Part shown: piece by piece, positions 51,219-61,058 of the stretch
Position numbering within the stretch: position 1 is the stretch's first letter
Layout of the letters: every line of letters begins with the position of its first letter
Source of the DNA: PWXP01 sp040772845
GTDB lineage: Bacteria; Planctomycetota; Planctomycetia; Pirellulales; Thermoguttaceae
Direction: 5' to 3'
DNA: 64,000 nt
Assembly (NCBI GenBank): GCA_040772845.1
Contig: JAXGXG010000002.1
Span: 1-64,000, forward strand
The notes under the pieces: model-generated
The model's database searches: none
What the model was told of the DNA's origin: nothing
Seen by the model: the letters and a program-made list of their open reading frames with translations, nothing else
Position numbers and translations under genes: made by a program

Positions 51219-51902
51219 ATGAACTTGAACGCGACGATTTCGCCGCGATTGATCGCCATTGGAGATATCCACGGGTATTCGGCGGCGTTGCACGCCGTGT
51301 TGGATGCGATTGCGCCTCAACCGTGCGATACCCTTGTTACCTTGGGCGACTATGTCGATCGCGGTCCCGACAGTCGCGGGGTGCTTGATACGCTCATCGA
51401 CTTGCAGAATCGCTGCCGGCTCGTGCCGCTTCTGGGGAACCACGACCAGTTGTTCTTACAGGTATGCGAAGGTCGCGATGAGTGGTTTGTCGATTGGCTG
51501 GCGTTTGGCGGGGGGGAAACCCTGGGTTCGTATGGGGGCAAATTGGCCAATGTCCCGGCAGAACACCTTGAGTTTCTGAGGAATTGCGAGAGATTCTTCG
51601 AGACTTCGCGATATTTCTTCGCGCACGCCAACTACGTGGCCGATCAACCGCTGGCCGAGCAGTCGGACGAGACCCTCTTGTGGGAATCGTTGCGCGGGCG
51701 CGTACCTGAACCCCACCAATCCGGAAAGATCGCGATTGTCGGGCATTCAGCGCAGAAAGCAACGTCCGAGATTCTGGACCTTGGCCACCTGATTTGCCTC
51801 GACACGTGGATTTATGGAGAGGGGTGGCTGACGGCCATGGATGTCGAAACGCGCGAAGTATGGCGAGCCGATCAGGAGGGGGGAGTACCTGCCGCGGGCT
51901 GA
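51219..51902 (+). CDS. PPP-type metallophosphatase
   Basis: A 227-residue phosphoprotein-phosphatase-like enzyme with the metal motifs GDIHGYSAALHAVLDAI, GDYVDRGPDSRGVLD, LLGNHDQLFL, and later His positions in FFAHANYV and GHSAQKATSE. The family removes phosphate from Ser/Thr/Tyr residues or from dinucleoside polyphosphates (ApaH/PrpA type). Alone on the plus strand between two minus/plus groups. Confidence 0.92.
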   Translation: MNLNATISPRLIAIGDIHGYSAALHAVLDAIAPQPCDTLVTLGDYVDRGPDSRGVLDTLIDLQNRCRLVPLLGNHDQLFLQVCEGRDEWFVDWLAFGGGETLGSYGGKLANVPAEHLEFLRNCERFFETSRYFFAHANYVADQPLAEQSDETLLWESLRGRVPEPHQSGKIAIVGHSAQKATSEILDLGHLICLDTWIYGEGWLTAMDVETREVWRADQEGGVPAAG

Positions 51903-52098
51903 ACGCGCCTGTTGGGGCGAATCCGCAAACGAGGAATCGTCCACTGCCAAGGCGTGGTTGCGAAGGATTCCCAACCACGTGCATTGCGGGCGGTCTCCGA
52001 TCGCCATGGACCGGCACAAATGAGCAGTTGCTCGAAAGGCAGTCCGGGCCCGAAACCGACGATCGATTAGGGGCCATTCGACGCAGAGGGACGAACGT

Positions 52099-54537
52099 AT
52101 GTTGAGTTTGCGGCTTCGATCCATCCTGATCCTGTTGGCAGCCGTGGGGCCGTGCCATGCCTGGTCGGTTGCCTATGGCGGCGAGGAAACGGACGCATTG
52201 CGCACCCGACTGTTCGCGGAAGCCCGCAAACGGACCGAGCGTTGCTGGGAACGCTATATCGGGCTGGAACCGCCCCACGACGACACTTCGGCTCGCGCGG
52301 TGATGTCTTATGCGCTCATCCTGGCCCAGGCGAACGCCCACCTGGAACGCCTGCCGCGACTGATGGAACTGACCGAACACATGCAGCAGGACGATCCTGA
52401 AAGCCCTGATCATGGGAATCTTTGGTGGTATTGGCGAGATGGCGAGGTAACCGATCCGAATTCGGTTGAGTTCGTCATGCAAACGGCCACGCGTCTTTGG
52501 ACGCGGCATCGAACGGAGTTGGAGCCGACTGTCGTTTCTTCGCTCCACCGCGTGATGACGCTGGGCGCCCAGGCGTGCATGCAACGCCAGGTTCCGGTCT
52601 GGTACACGAACATTGCCATTTTGAACGCGTCGAACCTCATCGCTCTCGGGGAAATCCTGGAAGACCCTGCGGTAGCTGAGGAGGGGTATCGCCGCTTGAA
52701 GGACATCTGCCTCTGGACGTGGAAGTACGGCATCACCGAGTACGTGAGCCCCACCTACTATGCGGTGAACCTCGACGGGCTGCGATGGATCGCAGCGCGG
52801 GCCGACAGGGCCGAAGGGCGGCGTCAGGCGGAGAGTATGCTGAACCTCCTGGCTACGGATATCGGCGCCAGTTGGTGGCCGCCGGCCCAACGTGTCGCCG
52901 GCGCGCACAGCCGGAGTTACGACTATCTGCACGGAACAGGGGAGCTGGATAAACGAATTGCACTGGCCGGCTGGACCAACGAGACGGTGCGTGTGGGGGT
53001 GCATCATGCCGATACGTTGGGCGACGATTGGTCGCTTCCGGCCGCGGCCCGGCAGTTGGCGTCACGCTTTCCGCGGCGCGTGCGCCAACGTTGGGGCGAA
53101 GGACTGACGCAAACCCGCTCGGCGTACCTCTTGCCCGACATCGCGTTGAGCATTGCCTCGGCCTATTACGGCAGGCAGGACGTGCCCTTGGCGGTGGACT
53201 TGCCGGGCGATCCCTCGACGGTTCGCTGCTACTTCATTGCCGATGGGCGCGATGATCCTTATGGCGCCAAGCGTTATGCAACGGGGCAAGCAGGCCATCG
53301 AAAAGCCCTGCATTTGCCGTATTTCTGGGCCGGCGCCCAGCGGGGGCCGGACGCACTCGGGCTGGTCGTCTATCGCGAGGAGGACCTGAACGAGCCCGAA
53401 CGAACGGGCCTGAAAAGCCATTTCGTCTTCCGCCGCAACCACGATGGGCTTTTCGTGGGCGACCGGCAAGTCACCTTTGGCGACGAGGGCCGCAGGCAGG
53501 CTACCGTTCTGCCTGGCGAAACCGTGGTCGTGCGGTATGCAGCGGCGGCAGTCGGCATCCGGGTGCTTTTCGCCCGACGTCGCGATGGATGGGCGGCAAG
53601 TACAGCCGTGGTCGACGACGGCAATTCGCACGGCGCCCTTCGCCTATCGGTCGATCACGACGCAATCCACGACCAGGGCGAGCAGGCGGCTGCGTGTTTC
53701 TGGGTGCGCATTGGGAGTGGTCTTGCCGACGACGCCGCATTTGCGCGATGGCGCCGCGAGTTCACCGCCGCCCAACCGCACGTGCACGTGACGCACAAAG
53801 TACCGATGGAACGGGCCCAAAATGAACTGCGTTGGCTAAGGCATTTCGCCATCCGGGCGCCAGGCGTTGAGGGGCCGGTTGGGATCGATTTCTCTGAATC
53901 CCTCGCGGGGATGGATCGAGTGACACTCGATCCGCCGCCAACCGATGCCATCCTCGAAATCGACGGCCAACCGGTAGGGCGGCAGATTCTGGCCGATTTG
54001 CCCTTCGTCCGGCAGTATGTGGAAGGGGCCAAGACAATGCCTGTGCTGAACCTGCCGGTCGAGGGAGATTTTGGCTTCGAAGCCGAGGAAGGGCTATGTT
54101 TCGGCGGTATGGAAAAGGGGAGTGATGCCGATGCCTCCGGCGGCGCGTTCGTAGGCTCGAATCGTGCGTCGTACCAAACCGCTCGGTTCGGCAGTGTGCG
54201 TTGGCTGCTTAGCGCACCGGAACCCGGCCGCTACTGGCTCTGGGGCCGGATCCTCGCAACCGATTCAGAGACCGATAGTTTCTACGTGCAGGTGCATGGC
54301 TCGCAAGGCGCTATCGCATCGCAGGCCGATTGGCATGCCGGCGCGGCGCCCGTGTGGTCGTGGCGGCGGTTTGACAACCATCCCTCGCGCGAACCTGTCC
54401 CACTCGACCTGCCGGCAGGCGCCGTTGAACTAATTCTCCGTGTTCGCGAGCCCGGCGCGCGAATCGATCGTCTGGCGCTGACCCGAGATCCCAATCGCTC
54501 GCCTGAGGTGAAACCTCCGGGTTCCGGGGAACCGTAG
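52099..54537 (+). CDS. Large secreted protein with helical-barrel part and CBM-like tail
   Basis: An 812-residue exported protein (signal LRSILILLAAVGPCHAW). Residues about 45-330 are helical with an (alpha/alpha)-barrel look (YALILAQANAHLERLPRLME, VWYTNIAILNASNLIALGEI, SPTYYAVNLDGLRWIAARAD), reminiscent of polysaccharide lyases or hydrolases. The C-terminal 150 residues (VRWLLSAPEPGRYWLWGRIL, AVELILRVREPGARIDRLAL) resemble a carbohydrate-binding malectin-like module. I do not recognise the family or catalytic residues. Confidence 0.7.
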   Translation: MLSLRLRSILILLAAVGPCHAWSVAYGGEETDALRTRLFAEARKRTERCWERYIGLEPPHDDTSARAVMSYALILAQANAHLERLPRLMELTEHMQQDDPESPDHGNLWWYWRDGEVTDPNSVEFVMQTATRLWTRHRTELEPTVVSSLHRVMTLGAQACMQRQVPVWYTNIAILNASNLIALGEILEDPAVAEEGYRRLKDICLWTWKYGITEYVSPTYYAVNLDGLRWIAARADRAEGRRQAESMLNLLATDIGASWWPPAQRVAGAHSRSYDYLHGTGELDKRIALAGWTNETVRVGVHHADTLGDDWSLPAAARQLASRFPRRVRQRWGEGLTQTRSAYLLPDIALSIASAYYGRQDVPLAVDLPGDPSTVRCYFIADGRDDPYGAKRYATGQAGHRKALHLPYFWAGAQRGPDALGLVVYREEDLNEPERTGLKSHFVFRRNHDGLFVGDRQVTFGDEGRRQATVLPGETVVVRYAAAAVGIRVLFARRRDGWAASTAVVDDGNSHGALRLSVDHDAIHDQGEQAAACFWVRIGSGLADDAAFARWRREFTAAQPHVHVTHKVPMERAQNELRWLRHFAIRAPGVEGPVGIDFSESLAGMDRVTLDPPPTDAILEIDGQPVGRQILADLPFVRQYVEGAKTMPVLNLPVEGDFGFEAEEGLCFGGMEKGSDADASGGAFVGSNRASYQTARFGSVRWLLSAPEPGRYWLWGRILATDSETDSFYVQVHGSQGAIASQADWHAGAAPVWSWRRFDNHPSREPVPLDLPAGAVELILRVREPGARIDRLALTRDPNRSPEVKPPGSGEP

Positions 54538-54910
54538 TCCCGGCGGGCCGCTTTGACGTTCGTGGCGATTGTAGCAGGCCAATTGGAGGGCTGTCTGTAT
54601 CTGCCTTCGGCGGTGTGAACGCTTGGGTTGCCATGGGATGCTCGGACGGCTATGATACTGGGCTACGATGCATGGTCCAGGTATTGGGCGGGCTCGTTGG
54701 CGCCGCGGTCGCTCGGCTGCAGAAGCCCGATAGGCCCCCCTCTTGCAAGGGTGGTCCGACACGTGGATGCTATGGGAGCCTTTCCGAAAACTTGGGCTGG
54801 CTCCCATCGGGTGTGGTCCTATTTTGATTCAGCGATGAGATGCAGGGTTTTTGCCTCCTTCTTGGACAGACCCTGGCAATTTGTATTTTGATACTCCACG
54901 AGGGGAGATG
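54538..54910. other. Gene-free stretch before yajC
   Basis: No gene supported. It carries the hairpin listed next and the yajC ribosome site (gaggggag at 54899-54906). Confidence 0.4.
54772..54807 (+). terminator. Hairpin between the 812-residue gene and yajC
   Basis: ATGGGAGCC pairs perfectly with GGCTCCCAT around an 18-nt loop. A short T stretch (attttg) follows some 12 nt later. Possible terminator. Confidence 0.4.
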
Positions 54911-55261
54911 ATGGTAAACGCTTTAAGCCAAGTTGCCCTGTTTGCCCAGAATGAAGGCTGGGGAGGCGGGTGGATGTCTGTTGTCACCATCTGGCTACCC
55001 ATTGGGGTGATCTTCTACCTGCTGCTGATCCGTCCGCAACGGGTCGAACAGCAGAAGCGTCAGGCAATGCTCGACGCGGTGAAGAAAAACGACCGAGTAG
55101 TAACCATTGGTGGCATTTACGGAGTTGTTGTGAACGTCCAGCGCGAGAGCGACGAAATTACGCTCCGGGTGGACGAGGGAAATAACACGCGTATTCGTGT
55201 CACCGTCGGCGCCGTTGCACGGGTGATCCGTGACGAATCTGACGACGCCAAACCGAAGTAG
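54911..55261 (+). CDS. yajC: Preprotein translocase subunit YajC
   Basis: A 116-residue protein with one membrane span (TIWLPIGVIFYLLLIRPQRV) followed by the cytoplasmic beta-barrel part typical of YajC (AMLDAVKKNDRVVTIGGIYG, ITLRVDEGNNTRIRVTVGAV). It binds SecDF and helps Sec export. secDF follows 124 bp downstream. An ATG at 54908 is equally in frame; the spacing to gaggggag favours 54911. Confidence 0.93.
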   Translation: MVNALSQVALFAQNEGWGGGWMSVVTIWLPIGVIFYLLLIRPQRVEQQKRQAMLDAVKKNDRVVTIGGIYGVVVNVQRESDEITLRVDEGNNTRIRVTVGAVARVIRDESDDAKPK

Positions 55262-55385
55262 ATTTTCACAGGACGCTTCGGACCGTTCGGGGAGACGCGT
55301 CTTTCCGTGAATCGCACAATTTTCGCCCGGCGACCTGCCGTTGGCGATAGGTAGTTTCGACACAACCATAGCAGGATACGTTCAG

Positions 55386-58300
55386 ATGGTAGTCCCGTTT
55401 TCCGTGCAGTTGCTCGTTGTCGTGGTGGTCATCGGCTTCTCGGTGCTTCTGGGCAACTTACTGGCTCGCCGTTTCCGGATGCCCGATCACGGGTGGAAGA
55501 TGAGCCTGATCATGTTGACGATTGGTCTAGGGCTGGTCATTACCGTTCTAGGCTGGCCCCCTAAGCGTGGTGTCGACTTGCGGGGTGGTGTGATTCTCGT
55601 CTACGAGGTCGATCAGGAGAAGAAGACCGACGAGGATGTCGATATGGACAAACTCGTCGCTGCGGTCAGCCGGCGCGTCAATCCTGGCGGCCAGAAGGAA
55701 GTGACCGTTCGCAAGTTCGGCACGGAGCAAGTTGAGATCATCGTGCCCGAGGCCGACGAGGCCGAATTGAAGCGATTGAAGGATATCCTGCAGCGGGTGG
55801 GAACCTTGGAGTTCCGCATTGTCGCCAACGAAAGGGACCATAGCGCCTTGTTCAAGTTGGCGGACGCCAATGAGGATGATCGTGTGCTGCTGGACGCCGG
55901 GGGCAAACGCCTGGCATGGTGGGTTCCGGTGGACGAGGATGCCGAAGCGGATTTCGCCCAGAGTCCCGGCATCAAGACCCGCGTGCGTACGGTGCGCGGC
56001 AAGAAGGAGCTCGAGGTTTTGATGGTCAATGACCCGTTCGATGTGACGGGTGGTTACCTTGTGCGCGCCCAGGAAAGCACTGACGAGCACGGTGGGCGGT
56101 GCGTCCACTTCACGTTCAACTCGCGCGGCGGGCGGCTTTTCGGCCGGCTGACGGGCAACAACTTGCCGGATCCCAGCGGGTTCCAGCGGCGGTTGGGCAT
56201 CATCCTGGACGGGTACCTGTATTCTGCTCCCAATATCAGAAGCACGATTTTCGATCAGGGAGTGATCGAGGGCCATTTCAGTAAGGAAGAGGTGGATGCG
56301 TTGGTCAGCGTGTTGCAGGCGGGCAGTTTGCCCACGGCCCTGACGGAACAGCCCATCAGCGAGATGCTGATCGGGCCTACCCTTGGGCGTGACACCATCC
56401 GTCGCGGCAGCATTGCGATTGTGGTCGCCATGGTGCTCGTGCTCGTTTTCATGCTTGTGTACTACCGCTTTGCCGGCGTTGTCGCGTGTGCTGCCTTGTT
56501 GGTGAACGTGCTTTTGGTTGTGTCGATTATGATCATGGTCAAGGCTGCATTCACGCTGCCAGGCATTGCCGGTCTTGTGCTCACGGTGGGTATGGCGGTC
56601 GACGCGAACGTGCTGATTTTCGAGCGTATCCGAGAAGAGCTTGCCCGTGGCGCTGCGCTGCGCATGGCCATTCGGAACGGTTTCAGTCGCGCGACAACCA
56701 CCATTGTGGACGCCAACCTGACGACGCTCATCACGGCCATCATCCTCTATGTGGTGGGAACCGATCAGGTCCGCGGTTTTGCCATCACGTTGACTTTGGG
56801 GGTCGTGCTCAGCATGTTCACGGCCATCTTCTGTGCTCGCGTTGTCTTTGACGTTGCAGAACGGCGCCGTTGGATCACCAGCTTGAAAATGATGCAGATT
56901 GTCGGCGGTACGAATATCGATTTCCTGGGCATGAGATACGTCACGTGCGGGTGTTCCGCGGTGCTCATCGTGCTGGGCATGATCGGCGTCTATTTCCGCG
57001 GCGAGGGGCTGCTGGACATCGACTTCACCGGTGGTGTCTCGGTCGAAACCGTGTTTGTCGAGCCGCAACGTTCTATTGACGTTCGGAAGGCATTGTCCGA
57101 GCTGCCCGACCTGGCCGTGAGCGACGTGCGATTTGAGGGCGAGCAGGAAGGCACGCGATTCATGATCAATACGTCCCAGCAGGACGTCATCGACCCGGAT
57201 ACGGGGAAGGTCGTCGAATATGCCACAGACATTGTCGAAAAGCACATTCACGAGCAATTCGGTGATACGCTTGCCACCAATGCCATGACGGTCAGTGCCG
57301 TCAAGACCATAGAAGGCACACCGGGCGCCGTGCCCGCGACTGGCGAAGAACCGGCCGCCCCTGCAGCAGCGGAGGCGGAACCGGCGGAGACGCCCGCCCC
57401 GGCCGAACCTGCGCTGCCAGCCGAACCGACGACTCCGGCGGAGGCTCCGGCGCCAGCCGAGGAAACGGCTCCGGCGGAACCTGCCGCTCCGGCGGAAGCG
57501 ATGCCCGCAGAAGAAACTACCCCGGCCGAACCTGCGAATGCAACCGATGCACCGAAGGAAACGGATCCGGCCGAACCTGCGGAACCGGCTGAACCTGCGG
57601 AGCCTGCCGAACCTGCGGCCGAATCTGCTGAAACACCTGCCCCGACCGACAGTGGTCGGCGAGATGATCTGCCGAGTGACCGATTGCTCGCTACGGCCGA
57701 TGGAGGTGCGTTGCATTGGGCATCCGTGCTGATGATGGCGGATGAACCGGCCGCAGATGCCGACAAGGCGGCCGACGCTGCCAGTGCTACCGATGCCGGG
57801 GCGACCGATGCCGGGGCGACCGATGCCGGGGCGGCCGATGCAACCGATGCCGAGCCATCTTCAGAATTGGCGACCGGCGCCGAGTTCGCCGGTGGAACGT
57901 CGGCCGAGTTGACGTTCACCCATCCGATTGCCCATGAAACGCTCGAATCGGCGATTTGCAAGGAGCTTGGACAGCAGGGGCACGATCCGGATGCGGTGCC
58001 CATTCGCCTGAGCAACCCGGCGTATGCCCCGGGAGACAGCCGGGCCTTTGACAGGTGGAGTCTTGAGATTGCCATGCCGATGAGCCAGGTGGCGCCGGTT
58101 CTTGACGCGGTGAGCAAGGAGTTCCTTACCGAACCGTTCTTTCCCTCGTCGAATACCATTGGCGGCAAGGTGGCCGGTAACACGCGTGTGCGGGCGATCT
58201 ACGCCTTGCTGCTCAGCCTGGCGTGCATCGTGCTGTACATCTGGCTCCGATTCCAGCGCGTGGTGTTTGGTCTGGCGGCCGTGGTCGCGCTGGTGCACGA

Positions 58301-58718
58301 CGTGCTGATCACGCTGGGCGTGATTGCCTTGAGCGCCTTTGTCGCCAACGCCTTGGGCTTCCTGTTGATCGAGGAGTTCAAGATCGGCTTGACCGTGTTG
58401 GCCGCCTTCCTAACCATCATCGGGTACTCGTTGAACGACACGATTGTCGTGTTCGACCGTATTCGTGAGGTGCGGGGCAAGGCGCCGCAATTGACCGCAG
58501 GCATGATCAACTCGAGTATCAACCAGACCCTGAGTCGCACCTTGCTGACCTCGTTGACCACGTTGATTGTGGTCGTCATTCTGTATATCGGAGGCGGCCA
58601 GGGGATTCATGCCTTTGCGTTTGCCCTGGTTGTTGGCGTGCTCGTGGGGACGTATAGCTCGGTTTTCATCGCTTCGCCGTTCCTCTACTGGATGATCGGC
58701 AGCGAGAGGAAGCGATAA
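55386..58718 (+). CDS. secDF: Fused SecDF translocase subunit with long low-complexity insert
   Basis: A 1110-residue fusion of SecD and SecF. SecD part: GWPPKRGVDLRGGVILVYEV, VGTLEFRIVAN, IILDGYLYSAPNIRS and TM4 motif GMAVDANVLIFERIREEL. SecF part: GLLDIDFTGGVSVETVFVEP and IGYSLNDTIVVFDRIREVRG. Twelve or more membrane spans pull exported proteins out using the proton gradient. The SecF periplasmic domain is split by about 190 residues (641-835) of Ala/Pro/Glu-rich then Asp/Ala-rich sequence (EPAEPAEPAEP, ATDAGATDAGATDAG). A TTG at 55341 is possible; the ATG at 55386 has gcagga upstream. Confidence 0.93.
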   Translation: MVVPFSVQLLVVVVVIGFSVLLGNLLARRFRMPDHGWKMSLIMLTIGLGLVITVLGWPPKRGVDLRGGVILVYEVDQEKKTDEDVDMDKLVAAVSRRVNPGGQKEVTVRKFGTEQVEIIVPEADEAELKRLKDILQRVGTLEFRIVANERDHSALFKLADANEDDRVLLDAGGKRLAWWVPVDEDAEADFAQSPGIKTRVRTVRGKKELEVLMVNDPFDVTGGYLVRAQESTDEHGGRCVHFTFNSRGGRLFGRLTGNNLPDPSGFQRRLGIILDGYLYSAPNIRSTIFDQGVIEGHFSKEEVDALVSVLQAGSLPTALTEQPISEMLIGPTLGRDTIRRGSIAIVVAMVLVLVFMLVYYRFAGVVACAALLVNVLLVVSIMIMVKAAFTLPGIAGLVLTVGMAVDANVLIFERIREELARGAALRMAIRNGFSRATTTIVDANLTTLITAIILYVVGTDQVRGFAITLTLGVVLSMFTAIFCARVVFDVAERRRWITSLKMMQIVGGTNIDFLGMRYVTCGCSAVLIVLGMIGVYFRGEGLLDIDFTGGVSVETVFVEPQRSIDVRKALSELPDLAVSDVRFEGEQEGTRFMINTSQQDVIDPDTGKVVEYATDIVEKHIHEQFGDTLATNAMTVSAVKTIEGTPGAVPATGEEPAAPAAAEAEPAETPAPAEPALPAEPTTPAEAPAPAEETAPAEPAAPAEAMPAEETTPAEPANATDAPKETDPAEPAEPAEPAEPAEPAAESAETPAPTDSGRRDDLPSDRLLATADGGALHWASVLMMADEPAADADKAADAASATDAGATDAGATDAGAADATDAEPSSELATGAEFAGGTSAELTFTHPIAHETLESAICKELGQQGHDPDAVPIRLSNPAYAPGDSRAFDRWSLEIAMPMSQVAPVLDAVSKEFLTEPFFPSSNTIGGKVAGNTRVRAIYALLLSLACIVLYIWLRFQRVVFGLAAVVALVHDVLITLGVIALSAFVANALGFLLIEEFKIGLTVLAAFLTIIGYSLNDTIVVFDRIREVRGKAPQLTAGMINSSINQTLSRTLLTSLTTLIVVVILYIGGGQGIHAFAFALVVGVLVGTYSSVFIASPFLYWMIGSERKR

Positions 58719-59185
58719 GCGATCGGAGGTGTCGTGTCCGCCGGCCGCGCCCGGCGGACACGACGCATCCTGACACTCCCATTTCTGGGGCATCCCCCGT
58801 TCTTAGTCCCGCTTTTAGGCGGTCTTTCCTCTTTCTGCCTGCACGCGCAACTGCGGGTGCAGCAGCGGTCTTGCATTTCACGCAACGGCTCCTCCAGACC
58901 GTGCAAGCCGGCAGGTGGCCTTTTTTCAGCCGTGCAAGTCCGCTGCTGGACCCCGGAACTGCGAGCGGGGCGCGTTCGCATCCAGAAATGGAAGAGGCCG
59001 CATTCTCGGCAGGTTGGGCGCATCGTTTTACTGACCGATACGACCGTACCCCAGGCTCGCTGGTATTGGCTGCGTGTGGTCATTACGCTTCAGTCCCTGG
59101 GCTGTTTCTGCCGATCGCCTTACGATGCAGGAGCATTTCTCAGTGCCACGGCGGGCCGGAAACGCAACTTCTTGGGACTAGCGCG
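58719..59185. other. Gene-free stretch after secDF
   Basis: Nothing protein-like on either strand; the only structure noted is the hairpin at the left end. Confidence 0.4.
58732..58765 (+). terminator. Perfect 14-bp hairpin after secDF
   Basis: GTCGTGTCCGCCGG pairs with CCGGCGGACACGAC around 6 nt, 13 nt after the secDF stop. No T-run follows, as is common for hairpin terminators in GC-rich genomes. Confidence 0.55.
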
Positions 59186-59818
59186 ATGGACCCCGGCGTG
59201 AAAGCCGTAGCCGCTTTCAGCGTGCTGCTGACTGCAATTTGCCTGGCCTTCCTTTTCTGGAGCGATCCCGGTTCGGTGGCGCCGACCGGTCGGCCGTTGG
59301 AATTGCGCGCCGAGTCCGCATCGCCAACCGCGCCACAGCAGCCGCCGCGCAAAGCCGACCTCTTCTTTCCGGGGGCCGAGTCCGATCCGCCGCCTCGACA
59401 CGCGCCGATCGTTCTTGCGCCGGATGCCGCCGAGATGCCGCCGCCGCGCGGTTCCGATCGATTCATGCCTGCGATGTCCGAAAGGAACCGGCCTTCGCCG
59501 GAAGACCATGCCAGTTGGGGAACGGCCGCCGGGGTGGGAATGCCCAACCTGCATGCGTCGGCCGATGCCGGGCAGGACGCGGCGCCGCGTACGCACACGG
59601 TAATCGATGGCGATACGCTCAGCAGCCTGGCTGCACGCTATCTGGGTGAGGCGGACCGGTATCTGGAAATCTACCAGTGGAACAGCGACGTGTTGGCCAA
59701 TCCGGACGTCCTGCCGATCGGTCAGATTCTTCGGATTCCTCCGCGCAATTCACCAAGGCCGACGGAATCGCAGGTGATTGAGCGTCCTCTGGTGCCCATC
59801 ACGGTTCCTTCGGGGTAG
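59186..59818 (+). CDS. Membrane-anchored LysM protein
   Basis: A 210-residue protein with an N-terminal membrane segment (VKAVAAFSVLLTAICLAFLF), a Pro/Ala-rich stretch, and a LysM domain near residues 133-185 (HTVIDGDTLSSLAARYLGEA, DRYLEIYQWNSDVL, LPIGQILRIPP). LysM binds GlcNAc polymers such as peptidoglycan. Start is uncertain: the ATG has only a weak ggga upstream. Confidence 0.8.
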   Translation: MDPGVKAVAAFSVLLTAICLAFLFWSDPGSVAPTGRPLELRAESASPTAPQQPPRKADLFFPGAESDPPPRHAPIVLAPDAAEMPPPRGSDRFMPAMSERNRPSPEDHASWGTAAGVGMPNLHASADAGQDAAPRTHTVIDGDTLSSLAARYLGEADRYLEIYQWNSDVLANPDVLPIGQILRIPPRNSPRPTESQVIERPLVPITVPSG

Positions 59819-59935
59819 TGCGGGGCTTCCTGATAGCGGAGGCTGGCTTCCGTGTGTTGGGGTTCGCATTTAGCGCCGGCGCGAAATACAGGGCGCTGGT
59901 CGCCCGTTTCGGCTCGATTCTGAGAGCCGACTCCC

Positions 59936-60940
59936 TTATTGATGGGGGCGGCGCCGTTCCTGCCATTCGAAGGTGCGCGCCTTCGACGCCTTTACAAGAC
60001 GCAGATTGATGAACTGGGCAATGAACTGCTCCAGTTTCAGGCCCTGGCCCAGCATGTCGGTTCCTTGCAGGGCCGTATCCAGTCCGGCATAGAAGAGGTC
60101 TTTTTCGTCGGCCACACGATTGGCCGGCGGTTCCGGGTGGTGCGGCTTCAGCATGTCGTAAATGCGTTTTGCCTCGCGCACAGCGATTGGTTTCCGGTTG
60201 CCCACGGCAATGAGTATCGATATGTCGCCGCGAACATTCGGATTCTGCATGGCGGGCTGGACGCTAAGGCCTTTTATGGACCATTCGGGCGAGATGAGCA
60301 CGAGTCCCTTGACGAACTGGCCGAGTTGCAGGGAGCCGTAGGGGCGAATGCTCCAGTCGCGAGCGGCATAGAGCATCGCTACCGATGCGCCCATTTCCGC
60401 CCCGACAATGCACAGTCGGTTCACGTTCAACTCGCCCTCGTTGTTGCGTTCCCAGAGGTACTCGTTGACCGCCTCCATGTCACTCACCACCATCGCTTTC
60501 ATCTGGAGGGCATTCAACCGGTCCGCATCGAGTGTCTGGGTAGATCCGACGACGGAGGTGCTGCGGCCATGTCCACGCAGGTCAGGTATGACGACGGCGT
60601 GCCCGGCTCGCTGCAGCATGTTCGCCAAATCGACGTAGTCGCGCCGGCTGCCCTTGAACTTGTGCAGCAATACTACGGGGACGACATCTTTGCTCGGCTT
60701 GATCGGTGGGTAGTAGGTGATTGCAAGCTCGACCCCATCTCTGGTTGTCAGGATTGAGTCCTTGGGCGGGGGGATTTCTTCCTTTTCTTCTTCCTGCCCG
60801 GATGCCGGATTGACAAGAGACACCGGTACCACGAGCGAAAGGGCGATCAGCACGAGGACTGCGCACCGGAATCCCGGCGACCAGGAAAAACCCCGGGATT
60901 GCGTGGTTTGGAAATGGTCAACGCGAGTTCGGGTGGTCAT
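59936..60940 (-). CDS. Alpha/beta-hydrolase-like secreted protein with Glu at the nucleophile position
   Basis: A 334-residue protein with a membrane/signal segment (AVLVLIALSLVVPVSLVNPA), core strands VVPVVLLHKFKGSRRDYVDL, AVVIPDLRGHGRS and the elbow IVGAEMGASVA. The usual G-x-S-x-G is G-A-E-M-G, so Glu stands where Ser, Asp or Cys is expected; the catalytic His is not obvious either. Esterase activity is doubtful. Start at the ATG with ggagg 8 nt upstream. Confidence 0.8.
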   Translation of the reverse strand: MTTRTRVDHFQTTQSRGFSWSPGFRCAVLVLIALSLVVPVSLVNPASGQEEEKEEIPPPKDSILTTRDGVELAITYYPPIKPSKDVVPVVLLHKFKGSRRDYVDLANMLQRAGHAVVIPDLRGHGRSTSVVGSTQTLDADRLNALQMKAMVVSDMEAVNEYLWERNNEGELNVNRLCIVGAEMGASVAMLYAARDWSIRPYGSLQLGQFVKGLVLISPEWSIKGLSVQPAMQNPNVRGDISILIAVGNRKPIAVREAKRIYDMLKPHHPEPPANRVADEKDLFYAGLDTALQGTDMLGQGLKLEQFIAQFINLRLVKASKARTFEWQERRRPHQ

Positions 60941-61058
60941 GTGCGCGGCCTCCATAGCAACAGTGAAACGAACTGTACCCCCACCTGCTCCATGGTAACT
61001 ACGCGGCGAGCGGTGGTCAAGGTTCAGTGTGCCGTTGCCAGGATATCGTCGATGGGTA

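Noticed and set aside
55548..57716. 722-codon minus-strand ORF
   Set aside because: Antisense shadow of secDF; composition dominated by Arg, His and Gly.
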